Source of the DNA: Saprospiraceae bacterium | GTDB lineage: Bacteria > Bacteroidota > Bacteroidia > Chitinophagales > Saprospiraceae | Direction: 5' to 3' | DNA length: 64,000 nt | NCBI GenBank assembly: GCA_016710115.1 | Contig: JADJLN010000019.1 | Coordinates: 248,001-312,000, forward strand | Part shown: positions 9,191 to 20,414 of the stretch, in pieces | Layout: each line of letters starts with the position of its first letter | Position numbering within the stretch: position 1 is the first letter of the stretch | The notes under the pieces: generated by a model | What the model was told of the DNA's origin: nothing | What the model saw: the letters and a program-made list of their open reading frames with translations, nothing else | The model's database searches: none | Translations under genes and position numbers: made by a program

Positions 9191-12189
9191 TCAGTGACTC
9201 AACAGAATGAACCCGGCCCAGCTGTAATGACTGGAATAGATGCGTCTCTCCCTTTGTGCAAGCCGAAATGCATCCCGGATCGTATGGCCCTCAACCAACC
9301 AGAACCGGTAAAATGAATCCATGAATAATTGGGATTCCTTATCGGGTATTTTCCAAAGGCTCATGATCAGATTTCTTGTTCCGGCTATTTTGAATGCACG
9401 TTGCAACCCGAATACACCTTCATTCCCCTGAATGTCTCCCAATCCTGTTTCGCAGGCCGATAACACAGCCAATTCTGTATTGGACAGGTCAAGATAGCTG
9501 ATTTCCTCTGCAGTCAGGATACCATCCTCCGTAGCACCTGCGAGGAGTTGATTGTTTTGCCAGAAGTAATTTGCACCAGCGAGGACCAGGCCTGATCGTA
9601 ACATCGGTTGATTGGATGTCTTGAAGATCACCTTCCGCTCCAATAGATGATCGGATACTTCCTCTTCCGGATCTGGAAAAAAGAAACCATGGGTACCAAG
9701 ATGCAGCAACCAGGGAGATGGTGGATATCCCGACTCCCCATGCCATTTAATGACGTCCTCCGTTGCTCGTGAATCGGTATAGGTCTGACTGAAAATGTGA
9801 AGGCTGTCACAAATGTCCGTGAGTGTATTGGCTTCCTTCTGAGTACCCACCAGATACGTCCAGGTACCATCCAGGTCTCCACGATCCTGACCCCAATCCG
9901 CCTGTGCAGAATGCATCACCAGATCTGAAGTATGCACAGACGTATCCACAGTCATGGAATTATAATCGATCCCACCGAAGATGACGACATGAGATGAACT
10001 GTCGCGTTGATTTGTTTTGAACCGGCCCACCTCACGTGTACTTCCTACACGAACAACCTCAAATTCATCTGAAATCAGGTGATCATTATCCACCTGAATT
10101 GCGCCCAGGTTGATCCGATGAAAAATCCCGGAAAGGGAACAATAAATCCGATCGATCCCTGACAGGCCAGCCTCCTTTATCGGCTCCCAGATCAACTCAT
10201 GTAGATTCGGTCGCACCTGATCAACACGGACAAGTCCCCGTGTATCCAGGGAATAGAGTGAATTGATATAATTCACATTATCCATATGACCAGCATGGAT
10301 AATGGGATCATCCATGTGGTACTTGAACAGGGGGATCACCCGGGGTTTTGAATATCCGTTCTTTATGACCAACGCCGCGTACATCATACTATCCGTAATG
10401 GCTGGCTGATAATATCGATAATGAATAAATTCGATAGCCGCTTCGTTACTGTCCAGGACAGCGGCAACATCATGCCACACAGTCTGTCTGGTTAACGTCG
10501 CCACTTCCGAAACCATGCAGATCAGTTCATGTTCCAGACTGTCTATCCTATATTGGAAATTAGTGACCGTATCCCGTTCGGAGATCGGTTTGGACATTTC
10601 CCTGCTCAATAATCGACGATTGGCATTCAGCTGAAGAAATACCGCTGCACTACCGGCATTGGCCGATGCAGCCCGCCTGATCTGGATGGCATTTTGCAGG
10701 AGGAACCCTTTATAAAATAGGGCATTATTATAACACGATTCTGCAGTAATCGAATGGATGGGCGACTGGTTGACAAAAGACAGGATCTCCGCCTGTGTGT
10801 CAATGATCTTCTGCATGTACTTATTCAACTCTCGTGCAGACATATACTGCGATGCACCGATCAGTCGCTCACGCCCCAAATCCGCCGCCATACCATATAA
10901 TGAATCGGCCTGTGAATAATGTCCGGTTTCCCAGGAAAGACGGGCCAGGTCCAGAATATTGATGATATATAAAGGATATTGATTCCCCAGGGTCTTTTCC
11001 CAATATTGTTTTGACTGCAGAAAGAGAGCGGTTGATTCGGACAACCTGTCCTGTTCCCTGGTACAGCTTTGCCAATCCCATGATCGTTTGGGGATACCAG
11101 GAACACGGGCCCCTGAAGCTGCTCCCACAATCGGATCGCTTTCAAATAAGTTTCCTCAGCAAGATCCTTGTTCCCCTGTTCATGATACAAGGACGCTAAT
11201 TCGGATTGCAACCTTGCATAGTCGGGATATCCCTGAAGGAGTTCTCCTTCCAGTTCATCCATTCCATCGAGATAGAGTTCTTCTGCTGCATCAAAATCAT
11301 TCGTTGCACGATACAGGTCGCCCAGTGACAGCAGCACGGGTCCATATTTTACCTTCTTGAAAAACAGAAACCCTGTCTGGACCTGCTTTTTTGCTTTATT
11401 CAGATAGTTCTGAGATTCTTCCAATTGCCCCATTTCCAGATACAGGTTGGCCAATCCCGTCAATAGCTTGATATATTCTCCACTTCCTTTGCTTGGTTTC
11501 GTAGAAAACAATGGGAGTGCTTTCAAATAGGCTGGAACAGCCTGTTCAAAATCTTCCATCTCTCTGTACAGATCAGCCTGCTCCCCTAATAATCGTGCAT
11601 ATTCAATAACTGTCTGTGGTCCGCCATCCGGTTGGCGTTGTGTATAAACCTGAAAAATGGAATCTGCAAGTTCATAGGTACCCATTTGCCTGTAGAGCCA
11701 CCCGAGTTCCCGAATACAGGAAATGAATCTAGGATCATTTGATGGCAACGTAGACTCGCGAATTCTCTTCAGTTTCTGGACGCTCTCAGCCGCCCGATCA
11801 AATTTCCCCATATCCGTTTGCACGACGGCCAGTCGGCTGAGACATTCCAGATATGCGTCTGAACGGGTATCGGATATCGATTCGCGAATTTCTATGCTTT
11901 CCTGAAAGGCCTTTTCGGCATTGACTCGATGTCCCGAATTGGACAGGAGAACTCCCTCCAGGAAACACGCCGAACTGAAGGATACCGACAGACCACCCAA
12001 TTGTTCCTTGATCTTCTGTTTTAATGAAGTCAGTTCGGCAATTGCTTCATCCCGGTACGCCTGATCATAGATCCGGTGAATATCAGTCAACAAAGTATCC
12101 ACCCGTACAGGAGTCAGGGGTATATGCAGTGTCTGAGTGGATACTGGCAGAACACAAAATAATAGGACAATAAAAAATAAATAACGCAT
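9191..12189 (-). pseudogene. TPR-CHAT protease, third in the tandem array; two frameshifts
   Basis: The start at 12189 gives a signal peptide (MRYLFFIVLLFCVL...). About ten TPR units follow, then a helical linker and a C-terminal CHAT (caspase-like, clan CD) domain with the catalytic His in LHLGTHGFFFPDP and Cys in LSACETGLGD. The frame changes twice. One change is at a CCAGG at 11097-11101 (joining LQGPVF to WYPQTIMGLAKLY) and one at a CCTGG at 11057-11061 (joining LAKLY to REQDRLSES). With these corrected, the gene would encode about 1000 residues. Both breaks at CCWGG sites suggest sequencing error, though decay is possible. The signal peptide predicts periplasmic location. The substrate is unknown; the M4-CUB protease directly downstream is a candidate partner. 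Confidence 0.8.
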
Positions 12190-12254
12190 GGTGTTCCCGA
12201 TTACCGCCTGAAAGACCACTTTCGTAAATATGATCTCTGATACCCCATCCAAGA

Positions 12255-15200
12255 TTATTCCAATAATACAAATCCTGCCCACAGATATGGACTGATAAAT
12301 CGCTCCTTCATTTCTTCCTGTGTTTTCCGAAATGCATCTGGAACAGTCATTTGTGTATTCAACCAGTTTTTATAGAATTTGGTCCAGAATTCCTTGGTAT
12401 GGACGTCAGAGACTTTCCACAAAGTCATGACCAGATATCGGGCTCCGGCAATTTTAAAGGCCCGTTGAAGTCCATATACACCTTCATTCCCCTTGATATC
12501 ACCCAAGCCGGTTTCACAGGCCGACAGAATTACCAGATTTGTTTTGGACAGGTCCATCTGGCTGATCTCGTATGCTGTCAAAATACCATCCTCTTCTCCT
12601 TCCTGAAGAGGATGCCCGTTCTGCCAGGCATAATTTCCGCCAGCCAAAATAAGTCCCGATCGCATCATCGGTTGGTCAGATGCCACAAACACAGATTTCT
12701 GCGTACTCCAACCATCCGCGTGCAAGGTGGGGTCCGGGAAGAAAAAACCATGCGTGGCAATATGCAGGATTGCAGGTGAATCCTCTTTCGAATTGCCGAG
12801 CGACTTAACAAATGTCTCATTGGCCAGCGTGTCCATCCGCAGATCGACTGCAAATGCAGAGTCTTTCAGGGATTCAGAAATTTTTACTGCTTCCGTTTTT
12901 GTCGCTGGCAATTCCGGCCAGCTGCCGATCTGTTTTCGGGCTTCCGGATCCAGTCCTGATCGCAACTGACTACCGGTAGATCCTGAACCTTCACTTGAAA
13001 CAAGATCAAATTTCACAGCGCCGAGTATCACCGCATTTTTCCTTTCCCGTGAGGGTTTAGTATCTGAATTGGATAGGAGTTGCCGGGTGCTGTTGAGTAA
13101 GACAAACTGATGTTTATTGGCTAATACTGTTTCATCATCAACAGGAATTCCTCCCAGGTTGATCCGATGGAGCAATCTGGTTGGTGAAAAATAGATCTTT
13201 TTCACACCTGTCATGCCTGCATCTTCCAATGGTTGCCACACCAGTTCATACAACGTTTTGGAGGGTACATCTTCAGGAATAATAAATCCGCGATGTTGCG
13301 CTGAATAGAGCTGATTGACATAATCTTCCCCTTTTCTCCATCTGACTGATCAACAGATCGAGCTCTCTTTCCCGCATAAAGAAACAAAGGTTGGTTCCTG
13401 TCCGTCAGGTCTCAACAACAGTGCTGCATAACGAATACTGTCGGGTCGATCAATCGCATTTTCACGAAAATGCACAAACTCGATCGTGATTTCCCCTTCC
13501 TTTAATGTGGCCTGAATTTGTTGCCATTCAACTTGTTTGATCGCATCCGCATAAGTAGAAACCATTTGGGTGAGTTCCTTTTCCGCAGAATTAGCCTTTT
13601 CTTCAAGCAAGGCTATATTCTTTCGCAGATCTGTCGGCTTGGCATATTCTGCTGCCAGTTGTTGCCTGTAGGATTTCAGCTGGTCAAAAATCTTTTTTGA
13701 GGCTGGCGTTTTTGTTGCCAGTCCATTTATGCGTCTGGCCGTTAAGAGTAAAAACCCTTTATGGTACAATGTGTGATTATAAGCCAGAGCGATCAGATTG
13801 CGTCGTTCCTGCTGACTCACAAAACGGGTATAGGCATTCCCGAACAGGTCATTTCCATCTGACTCAAACAGGGCGATATAATTCGCCAATTCCTGCTCGG
13901 AAAGAAATGAGGTCGCTTTAGCAATTCGGGATTTATTGGCATTAAAAACAAGATTCAATAGGGAGTCTGCTTCTGAAAATCGCAACTGTCGTTCATACAG
14001 AGTGGCCAGGCTCTGCAAACTGAAGACATATTTTGGATGCTCGGTTCCGTACTGTTTTTCCAGAATGGCTTTTGCTTCCAGACAAAGCGGTTCTGCCTGT
14101 TCAAATTTCCTGGTAGCGATATACACATTTGCCAGATTGCCCATACACCCGGCATAAAATGGATGCGTTTTGCCCAGGGCGTTCTCATAGCTGATCAATG
14201 CTTCCTGAAAATGGGATTCGGCATCAGGATAGTTTTTTTCCTTATACTCCAGTGTAGCCAGACTATTGATGACCGTAGCATAATCCGAATTTGCAGTACC
14301 CAGCGTCGACTTTAATATGGCCACTGCTTCTTCATAAATCGGCTTGGCCTGGTTATCCTGTCCCTGTTCGGCATAAAAATTGGCCAGCGCAGTCAAGCTT
14401 TTCCCATATTCTTGATCCTGTTTGCCAAATGAACTGGCCATAAGATCTCTGTGCTCCAGGAGCAGGGGTTCTGCTTTTATCCCAATTCCCAAGTGACTGG
14501 TAAAACGCGGCCAGCTTACTAATGCTGAACGCATAATAGGGATGTTTCTTTCCGAGGCTTTTGGATACGGATTCTTTGTTTTTCAGAAAAAGAGGTTCTG
14601 CAAGATCATACTTCCCTGTCTGGTGGTAAAGTGAGGCCAATTGTCCACGACAATTGAACATCATCATCGGTTCACTGATCTCCGATGCTTCGAGGATTTT
14701 CCAGGCCTGGATAAATGTCCTTTCGGCTTCTTCAAATTTGCCCATTTGTGCAGCAACCTGGGCGAGATCGATCATGCTTCCTGCTACGATCGGATGGTTT
14801 TCCCCCAGATGTTGAATCCGGATTTTACGAGCCTCTTCCAGGAATCGATTGGCCTCAGAATAATCTTCCTTTTTTCCATACAGATTGCCCAGGTTGCTGA
14901 CTGTTTCAGCGTATCCCAGGTCATTGCTGCCAAACAATCGTCGTCGAATCTCCAGGGAGGATTTAAAGAGTGGCTCAGCCTGATCATTTTTTCCCTGTAA
15001 ATAATACAGACCAGCCAGATTATTCATTGATGATGCGTAATTCTGGATCGGCATATTGACCGTATCCGCGAATATGGCCATCGCCTGGAGATAGTATTCT
15101 TCTGCCTTTTCATAATTCCCGATCTCCTGATAGACAATTGCCAGATTGTTGATGCTGGATGCTACCTCTTTGGGCCCGCCTTCGAACTGACTGCCAAGAC

Positions 15201-15615
15201 CAATCACCTCGTGGTACAATTCCCTGGCCTCTTCATATTGTTTGGTTTCCTGATACAATATGGCGAGGCTGTTCCTGCATGCGACATAGATGCGGGATTG
15301 TTTACCCGGTGTTTTTGCCAGGATGGTAGATGCGCGCATGTATTGGGCTTGTGCCGTATCAATCAATCCTTGCGCATGGTAGATTCGTCCGTGCTGATAA
15401 CAGGCATCCCCGTAATACGCCGGGTTGTCCTGCAGGTGAATCAACGCCAATTCCTCTGCCTGCTGAATAACTTGCAATGCGCTGTCCAGTTTCCTGTTCG
15501 TCAGATAGTCATGCGATTGTTGGATCAGGTTGTCTACCTGTATGATATGTAACGAATCCTGAGCTTGAATTAGCAACACATGACAACTGAATACAAGAAG
15601 TGTAATGAAACGCAT
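12255..15615 (-). pseudogene. TPR-CHAT protease, second in the tandem array; frameshifted
   Basis: It begins with a signal peptide (MRFITLLVFSCHVLLIQAQ) and continues as kinesin-light-chain-like TPRs with YxxA-type helices, then a CHAT domain with His in LHIATHGFFFPDP and Cys in LSACETGLGD. The frame shifts at the T4 run 14475-14478, where NWDK must join AEPLLLEH. A TGA at 13350-13352 lies inside a short region where two compensating indels (near 13369 and in the A4 run near 13333) restore a sensible sequence, ELDLLISQMEK followed by GEDYVNQLY. Corrected length is about 1120 residues. The gap to the next array gene is 65 bp. The CHAT domain is closely similar to those of both neighbours, so the array arose by duplication. 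Confidence 0.8.
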
Positions 15616-15726
15616 TTCGCAATTTTATCTTGTCAACATGGTAATAAGTAAACTTGAAGTTACATAAAAATGGCACTTTACCAATGAATCATCTGCTATC
15701 ACTTTCATCAGCTATTTTGTGGGCCT

Positions 15727-18603
15727 CTAATCAACCAGAATAAAGCCTGCCCAGGAATAGGGATTGTAAAACCGATCCCGCATTTCCATTTGTGTTTTTC
15801 GAAATGCATCGGGTATGGTCGTCGAACCAGCAAGCCAGTTTTGATAGAATGTGGTCATGAACTGCATGGTCTCTCGGTCGGGCACCTGCCACAAACTCAT
15901 GATCAAATACTGGACGCCAGCTATTTTGAACGCTCGTTGCAATCCATATACACCTTCATTTCCCTTGATATCTCCCAACCCGGTTTCACATGCCGATAAC
16001 ACGACCAGTTGCGTGCTGGACAGGTCCATCTGACTGATCTCATACGCCGTCAGAATACCATCCTCCTGATTGGAAAAGGGACGGTGCCCACTCCATATAT
16101 AGTTCCCTCCAGCCAGGATCAGTCCGGATCGGATCATCGGATTGGCAGACAATTGAAAGACGACTTCACTGGTTTGTTCCGCCTGACGTTCATCCGGATC
16201 CGGGAAAAAGTACCCGTGAGTGGCCATATGAATCATTCCGGGAGACCCATTTTGTCTATTTTCCAATGACTTGAACGCTTCTTCCGTACCATTGTGATCG
16301 GTATATGATTGACAAACCATGCCTGCTTCCTCCAGCGTCTTACTAATTGAGCTGGACTCCTTTTCAGTCCATTTTAAAAAACTCCAGCTACCCTGACGAA
16401 GGGTTTGATCCATTGTGGAAACGGACTGCTCACCACGACTGACCAGGAGAGATTGATCTTCCCCTTGGCGTGCAGCAAGAATGACCAGACTGTCGAGATC
16501 GTAATTGATCCCGCCAAAAAGAACTGCCTCCTTTACCGGATCCGGTACTATGTGGTCTGTCAGGATTGCACGAGTGCTCCCCAGTTGAACCAGATCATAC
16601 CGATCCGAGAGGCTTTGTTCATCATTGATGGCAATGGCGCCAAGATTGATCCGATGCAATAGGCCGGACATGGAAAAATAGATTTTTTCCAATCCCTTGA
16701 CACCTCCCGGATGTTCTTCCAATTGTTTCCAGATCAGATCGTATAATGACGTTGTGGGTGCTGTCTGCTCGACCAGGCCACGATCCGGATAGGTATACAG
16801 TCGATTGACATAGTCGGATCGTCGTGCACCTTCCGGTAACAAGACTGGTTTGATCTCTGCCTCTTCGAACAACGGAATGATCACTGGCCCTTTGCCATCT
16901 GATCGGATCACCACAGCGGCATAGAATACACTGTCAGCAGGGTATGGATGACGGTACCGAAAGTGGATAAATTCGATGGCACCTTCTCCCGGCTTCAGTT
17001 GCTTCTTTACCTCAGCCCAGGTAATGTCTTCCGCTGTGTTTTCTCCTGGTCCAACCTGACGCAGGAGTTGTTTTTCCAGATGTTCAGCTTTGGTCTCCAG
17101 ATTTTCCAGTCCTTTCCTCTCCATCATCGGCTTGGCCATTTCTTCACCCCATTTCTTGCGGACGAAGAGCAGCTCCTTGAACACCTCTTGAGACTCGGGG
17201 GATCGGTTCACCTTCTGGCGAAATACTTGCGCCGCTTCCAAAACATAACCTTTGAGAAAGAGGACCAGATCGTAACAGGTTTCTGCAAGTTCGGGATTCT
17301 GCCCGCCATAGTCCCTGGCATAGGAGTAGTAGAGATCCTGGATTTCTAGAAAGCGATCGGCATAATCCCCCTGTTCTGTTTCAGTGAGATGTTTGACCGC
17401 ATGGCCAAGCAATTTCTTTTGCAACTGGGCAGCTTCCTTCAAGTACAATGCTGCATCTTCATGTTTTCCCATTTGCCAGTACAACTGGCCCAGTCCATTT
17501 GCGCTGTTTCCATAATCGGGATGATCCGTACCCAATTGATTCATACGGATGCCTTTTGCGGTCTCCATTGCAGTTTGTGCCTGCAGGTATTGTCCTTCTT
17601 CCATGTAGAGCAAACCAAGGTTGTGCATGCCCTCTGCAATCAGGGGATGTTGGTCACCCCCCTTTGCTTTCCAGATGCCGATAGCCTCATTGAAGAGTGC
17701 TTCCGCTTGCATAAATCGTCCTGTCTTCTGGTATAGCTTCGCCAGATTGTGTTTTCCATTGGCAACGGAGGAATGCTCAGGGCCATACAAGTCTTTTACA
17801 ATGTCCAATCTCTGGAGATACATCGCTTCCGCTTCAGCATATCGATTTGTCTCCTGATACAGGTTGGCCAGATTATTCATAGTCGTCGCGACAAGGATGT
17901 GTTTGGGACCATACAAGCCTGTCCAGATATCCCTGGCTTGCAGATACAGTTCCTCTGCCCGTTTGTATTTCCCCATTCTCTTGTACAATACGCCAAGATT
18001 ATTCAGACTCCAGGCATAGTCTGTATGCGTTTCTCCCAGGATTTCTTTTCGCAATCCCAACGCTTCGACGAAGTACCGTTCCGCTTCATTCAAATTCCCT
18101 TTTGTGAGAAAGAGACTTCCAAGGTTGTTGACACTCATGGCATAATCGGGATGGGAGTCCCCAAGGGTGGCCTTTCGAATAGCCAGCGCTTCATAATACA
18201 GGGCCTCGGCATCTGCATATCGAGCCATCAACGAATACAGATACGCAAGTGCATTCAATGTCCCGGCCAGATCTTCGGCATATGCCACGGTGTTCTTCCG
18301 TTGTACGAGCAGTGCCTGTTGATAATATGCCTCCGCTTGAATGAAGTCCTCTTTATGATGCAGTGTACGTCCATAATTGAAAAGACAGCGCCCAGCAAGC
18401 GGGCTGGCAGGATCCAGAAGTGAATCTGCCAATTGCTTGGCCTGGCAAATGACCACCCATGATCCGGCGATATCTCGCTTCCCGATCAGGTTTCTGTTCA
18501 GCTGGATCAGGGAGTCGATTATGTCTTCCGTTCGTCGGTTCGGGTTGTCCTGTGATCGGAGGACAAATGGCAGGATTAGAAACAGGACAGGCAGGAAACG
18601 CAT
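15727..18603 (-). CDS. TPR-CHAT family caspase-like protease, first in the array, intact
   Basis: The 958-residue protein has a signal peptide (MRFLPVLFLILPFVLRSQ), about eight to ten TPRs of the kinesin-light-chain type spaced 42 residues apart (for example RYADAEALYYEALAIRKATL) over residues 60-400, a helical linker, and a CHAT domain (about 650-958). The presumed catalytic dyad is His796 (ATHG) and Cys872 (SACETG). CHAT domains are clan CD peptidases that cut after particular residues in partner proteins; TPR-CHAT proteins are best known from the type III-E CRISPR protease, but no CRISPR genes occur here. The export signal predicts a periplasmic protease. It is probably the promoter-proximal gene of a four-gene transcription unit ending in the M4-CUB gene. 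Confidence 0.9.
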   Translation of the reverse strand: MRFLPVLFLILPFVLRSQDNPNRRTEDIIDSLIQLNRNLIGKRDIAGSWVVICQAKQLADSLLDPASPLAGRCLFNYGRTLHHKEDFIQAEAYYQQALLVQRKNTVAYAEDLAGTLNALAYLYSLMARYADAEALYYEALAIRKATLGDSHPDYAMSVNNLGSLFLTKGNLNEAERYFVEALGLRKEILGETHTDYAWSLNNLGVLYKRMGKYKRAEELYLQARDIWTGLYGPKHILVATTMNNLANLYQETNRYAEAEAMYLQRLDIVKDLYGPEHSSVANGKHNLAKLYQKTGRFMQAEALFNEAIGIWKAKGGDQHPLIAEGMHNLGLLYMEEGQYLQAQTAMETAKGIRMNQLGTDHPDYGNSANGLGQLYWQMGKHEDAALYLKEAAQLQKKLLGHAVKHLTETEQGDYADRFLEIQDLYYSYARDYGGQNPELAETCYDLVLFLKGYVLEAAQVFRQKVNRSPESQEVFKELLFVRKKWGEEMAKPMMERKGLENLETKAEHLEKQLLRQVGPGENTAEDITWAEVKKQLKPGEGAIEFIHFRYRHPYPADSVFYAAVVIRSDGKGPVIIPLFEEAEIKPVLLPEGARRSDYVNRLYTYPDRGLVEQTAPTTSLYDLIWKQLEEHPGGVKGLEKIYFSMSGLLHRINLGAIAINDEQSLSDRYDLVQLGSTRAILTDHIVPDPVKEAVLFGGINYDLDSLVILAARQGEDQSLLVSRGEQSVSTMDQTLRQGSWSFLKWTEKESSSISKTLEEAGMVCQSYTDHNGTEEAFKSLENRQNGSPGMIHMATHGYFFPDPDERQAEQTSEVVFQLSANPMIRSGLILAGGNYIWSGHRPFSNQEDGILTAYEISQMDLSSTQLVVLSACETGLGDIKGNEGVYGLQRAFKIAGVQYLIMSLWQVPDRETMQFMTTFYQNWLAGSTTIPDAFRKTQMEMRDRFYNPYSWAGFILVD

Positions 18604-18661
18604 GCAAAGATTTGAAACGAATATAGGGCCTATCTTAAATTCAACAGGGGAAATGCCTGAT

Positions 18662-19267
18662 TTACAGCCACCTGCCTAATGCGCCCTGGCCCTTCAATGT
18701 AGCCACCTGGGCAAATTGCATGACCACAAAGCGCATATATCTGGTCATGATCTGATGTTCTTCCAGATGTGGGTAACTGATCATTGCTTCCATGATCCAG
18801 CACCTTTGGAAAAAGGCAAGGAAATCAATGAGAAATGACTTGTCCAGCGTTGAAAATTCAAGATCCCCCGATTTTTCCAGGTCACTGAGAATGGTATCGA
18901 TAAAGGCTCTGCGTTTCCGCTCCACATCCGCGTAATCATATTCCTTTCCAAATATGGCACGCAATTCATCCAATCCAAGAAACACACCCCGGTGGGCAAA
19001 GGCATTCTTCAACAGTCGTGAAATCGTCTGCAGATATCTTTCCAGATCCGGTTCGAAATGCATGTACTCCTGATAGATCTCGTCATTCCCGTGTTTGTAT
19101 TGATCGAGTATCGCAATAAGCAGATCCTCCTTTCGCGCAAAATGATAGGACAGATTTCCAGGACTGATGTCAAGGGCCCGGGCAATATCCCGTACACCGG
19201 TTTGATACATGCCGTGCTCATTGAAGAGCGTCAAGGCAGTCTGTAAGATGCGACTCCGGGTTGTCAT
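18662..19267 (-). CDS. TetR family transcriptional regulator
   Basis: The 201-residue protein has an N-terminal TetR helix-turn-helix (about residues 22-46, GVRDIARALDISPGNLSYHF) and a C-terminal all-helical ligand or dimer domain. It is divergent from the cupin gene, with 80 bp between starts. That gap carries a perfect 17-bp palindrome at 19308-19324 and a partial copy at 19277-19293 overlapping the tetR -7 element, so it most likely represses both itself and the cupin gene. The inducer is unknown. Confidence 0.9.
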   Translation of the reverse strand: MTTRSRILQTALTLFNEHGMYQTGVRDIARALDISPGNLSYHFARKEDLLIAILDQYKHGNDEIYQEYMHFEPDLERYLQTISRLLKNAFAHRGVFLGLDELRAIFGKEYDYADVERKRRAFIDTILSDLEKSGDLEFSTLDKSFLIDFLAFFQRCWIMEAMISYPHLEEHQIMTRYMRFVVMQFAQVATLKGQGALGRWL

Positions 19268-19271
19268 TCAG

Positions 19272-19279
19272 CAAATTTA
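19272..19279 (-). promoter_or_regulatory. Bacteroidota -7 promoter element of tetR
   Basis: Read on the minus strand this is TAAATTTG, matching the TAnnTTTG consensus, 5 bases before the tetR ATG. It overlaps the operator half-site TTAGTACA at 19277-19284. Confidence 0.5.
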
Positions 19280-19324
19280 GTACAATAACCTAATTTTTTT
19301 GTATAAATTAGTACAATGTACTAA
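19277..19324. promoter_or_regulatory. Probable TetR operator region (two sites)
   Basis: TTAGTACAATGTACTAA (19308-19324) is a perfect 17-bp palindrome. The half-site TTAGTACA occurs again at 19277-19284 with a degenerate second arm ending at 19293. The centres are 31 bp apart, about three helical turns, which suits two TetR dimers on the same face of the DNA. Location between divergent tetR and cupin genes supports the call. Confidence 0.65.
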
Positions 19325-19347
19325 ATTGCACCCAAATTCACACAGAG

Positions 19348-19911
19348 ATGATCTCCTTACCGCACACCATCAAAAACAAACACGGAGAAGAACTCACATT
19401 CCTCGAATTGACCAATGTCAATGGAGAAGTTCGAATTCTGGTAAAAAACAGAGTCGATCCGGGATGTGGACCTGTCATGCACACCCATTGGCAACAGGAC
19501 GAATCACTCACGGTCACTCAGGGCAAAATGGGCTGGCAGGTACTCGGGGAAGCACCCCGCTACGCAGAGGCCGGAGAAACGGTGACCTTCCTCCGTGGAA
19601 CACCACATCGTTTCTGGAACGATGGCAACGACATCCTGACATGTGATGGTTGGATCAGCCCACCTCACTCCATTGTCTTCTTCCTGGATGCCATCTATAC
19701 AGCCATGAACAAATCCACCTCTGACCGACCTGAAGCGTTTGATGCAGCATGGCTTCTCACAACCTATGCAACAGAATATGATATGCCGGAAATACCGGCC
19801 TTTGTCAAAAAGGTGATCATGCCTATACAGGTAAAAATCGGAAAATTGCTGGGGAAATATGCACACTTTAAAGATGCGCCGGCACCGTTGCCCGCCCGAA
19901 ATACGGTTTGA
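19348..19911 (+). CDS. Cupin domain protein
   Basis: The 187-residue protein has a single cupin barrel. Likely metal ligands are His45 and His47 (MHTHWQQDE), Glu52, and His87 (GTPHRFWN). The C-terminal 70 residues are helical, with no recognised domain. Divergent from a TetR gene whose operator lies in its promoter, so its expression probably responds to a small molecule. The substrate cannot be told from sequence. Confidence 0.8.
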   Translation: MISLPHTIKNKHGEELTFLELTNVNGEVRILVKNRVDPGCGPVMHTHWQQDESLTVTQGKMGWQVLGEAPRYAEAGETVTFLRGTPHRFWNDGNDILTCDGWISPPHSIVFFLDAIYTAMNKSTSDRPEAFDAAWLLTTYATEYDMPEIPAFVKKVIMPIQVKIGKLLGKYAHFKDAPAPLPARNTV

Positions 19912-19931
19912 TCATTCAGTATCCCGGAAGA

Positions 19932-20351
19932 ATGACATCCTTGAAAACGATTCCCACCGACAATTCGGTTTTCGATTTTCTTCTATCGGTTGAACATGTG
20001 GAACGACGACAGGATTTTCAAACCTTCAAGGCGATCATGAAGGAGATCACAGGTCAGGAACCAGTCATGTAGGGCAGTTCCATTATCGGATATGGCCACT
20101 ATCTCGATGTATATGCGTCTGGCCGGGAAGGTGACTGGTTCCTGACCGGACTGTCTCCCAGAAAACAATGCCTGACCCTGTACATCATGTCGGGCCTATC
20201 CAACCAACAGGAAAACCTGGACCGGCTGGGTCGGTTCAAAACAGGAAAAGGGTGTTTGTATATCCGGAAACTGGAAGAAATCAAGCTGGACATCCTTCGT
20301 CAACTGATTGAGGAAAGTGTCGTTCACCTGCAACAGAAATATCCCGGCTGA
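19932..20351 (+). pseudogene. DUF1801 family protein interrupted by TAG
   Basis: The frame from ATG 19932 to TGA 20349-20351 encodes 139 codons of a DUF1801 protein, including GSSIIGYGHYLDVYASGREG, SPRKQCLTLYIM and a C-terminal helical part. A TAG at 20070-20072 interrupts it after EITGQEPVM, exactly where the family usually has the Trp of a MWGSS motif. TGG to TAG is a single G-to-A change. Apart from this codon the gene looks intact, so it is either a recent null allele or a consensus error. The cellular role of DUF1801 proteins is not settled; a distant intact DUF1801 protein lies at 46089. Confidence 0.8.
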
Positions 20352-20389
20352 ACAGCCGTTCAACCTCAATACGCCAGTTCCTGAATCTG

Positions 20390-20397
20390 TAGCTTTG
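20390..20397 (+). promoter_or_regulatory. Bacteroidota -7 promoter element of marC
   Basis: TAGCTTTG matches TAnnTTTG and lies 17 bases before the marC ATG at 20415. I see no clear -33 element. Confidence 0.45.
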
Positions 20398-20414
20398 CTG
20401 GCTCAAGGATCCTC

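Noticed and set aside
13350..13352. In-frame TGA in the second TPR-CHAT gene as a selenocysteine or recoded codon
   Set aside because: The sequence around it reads sensibly only in another frame (ELDLLISQMEK) between two compensating indels, so the TGA is a by-product of those indels.
9191..18603. Type III-E CRISPR (Craspase-like) system suggested by TPR-CHAT proteins
   Set aside because: There is no CRISPR array, Cas7-11 or other cas gene in the window, and the CHAT proteins carry export signals.
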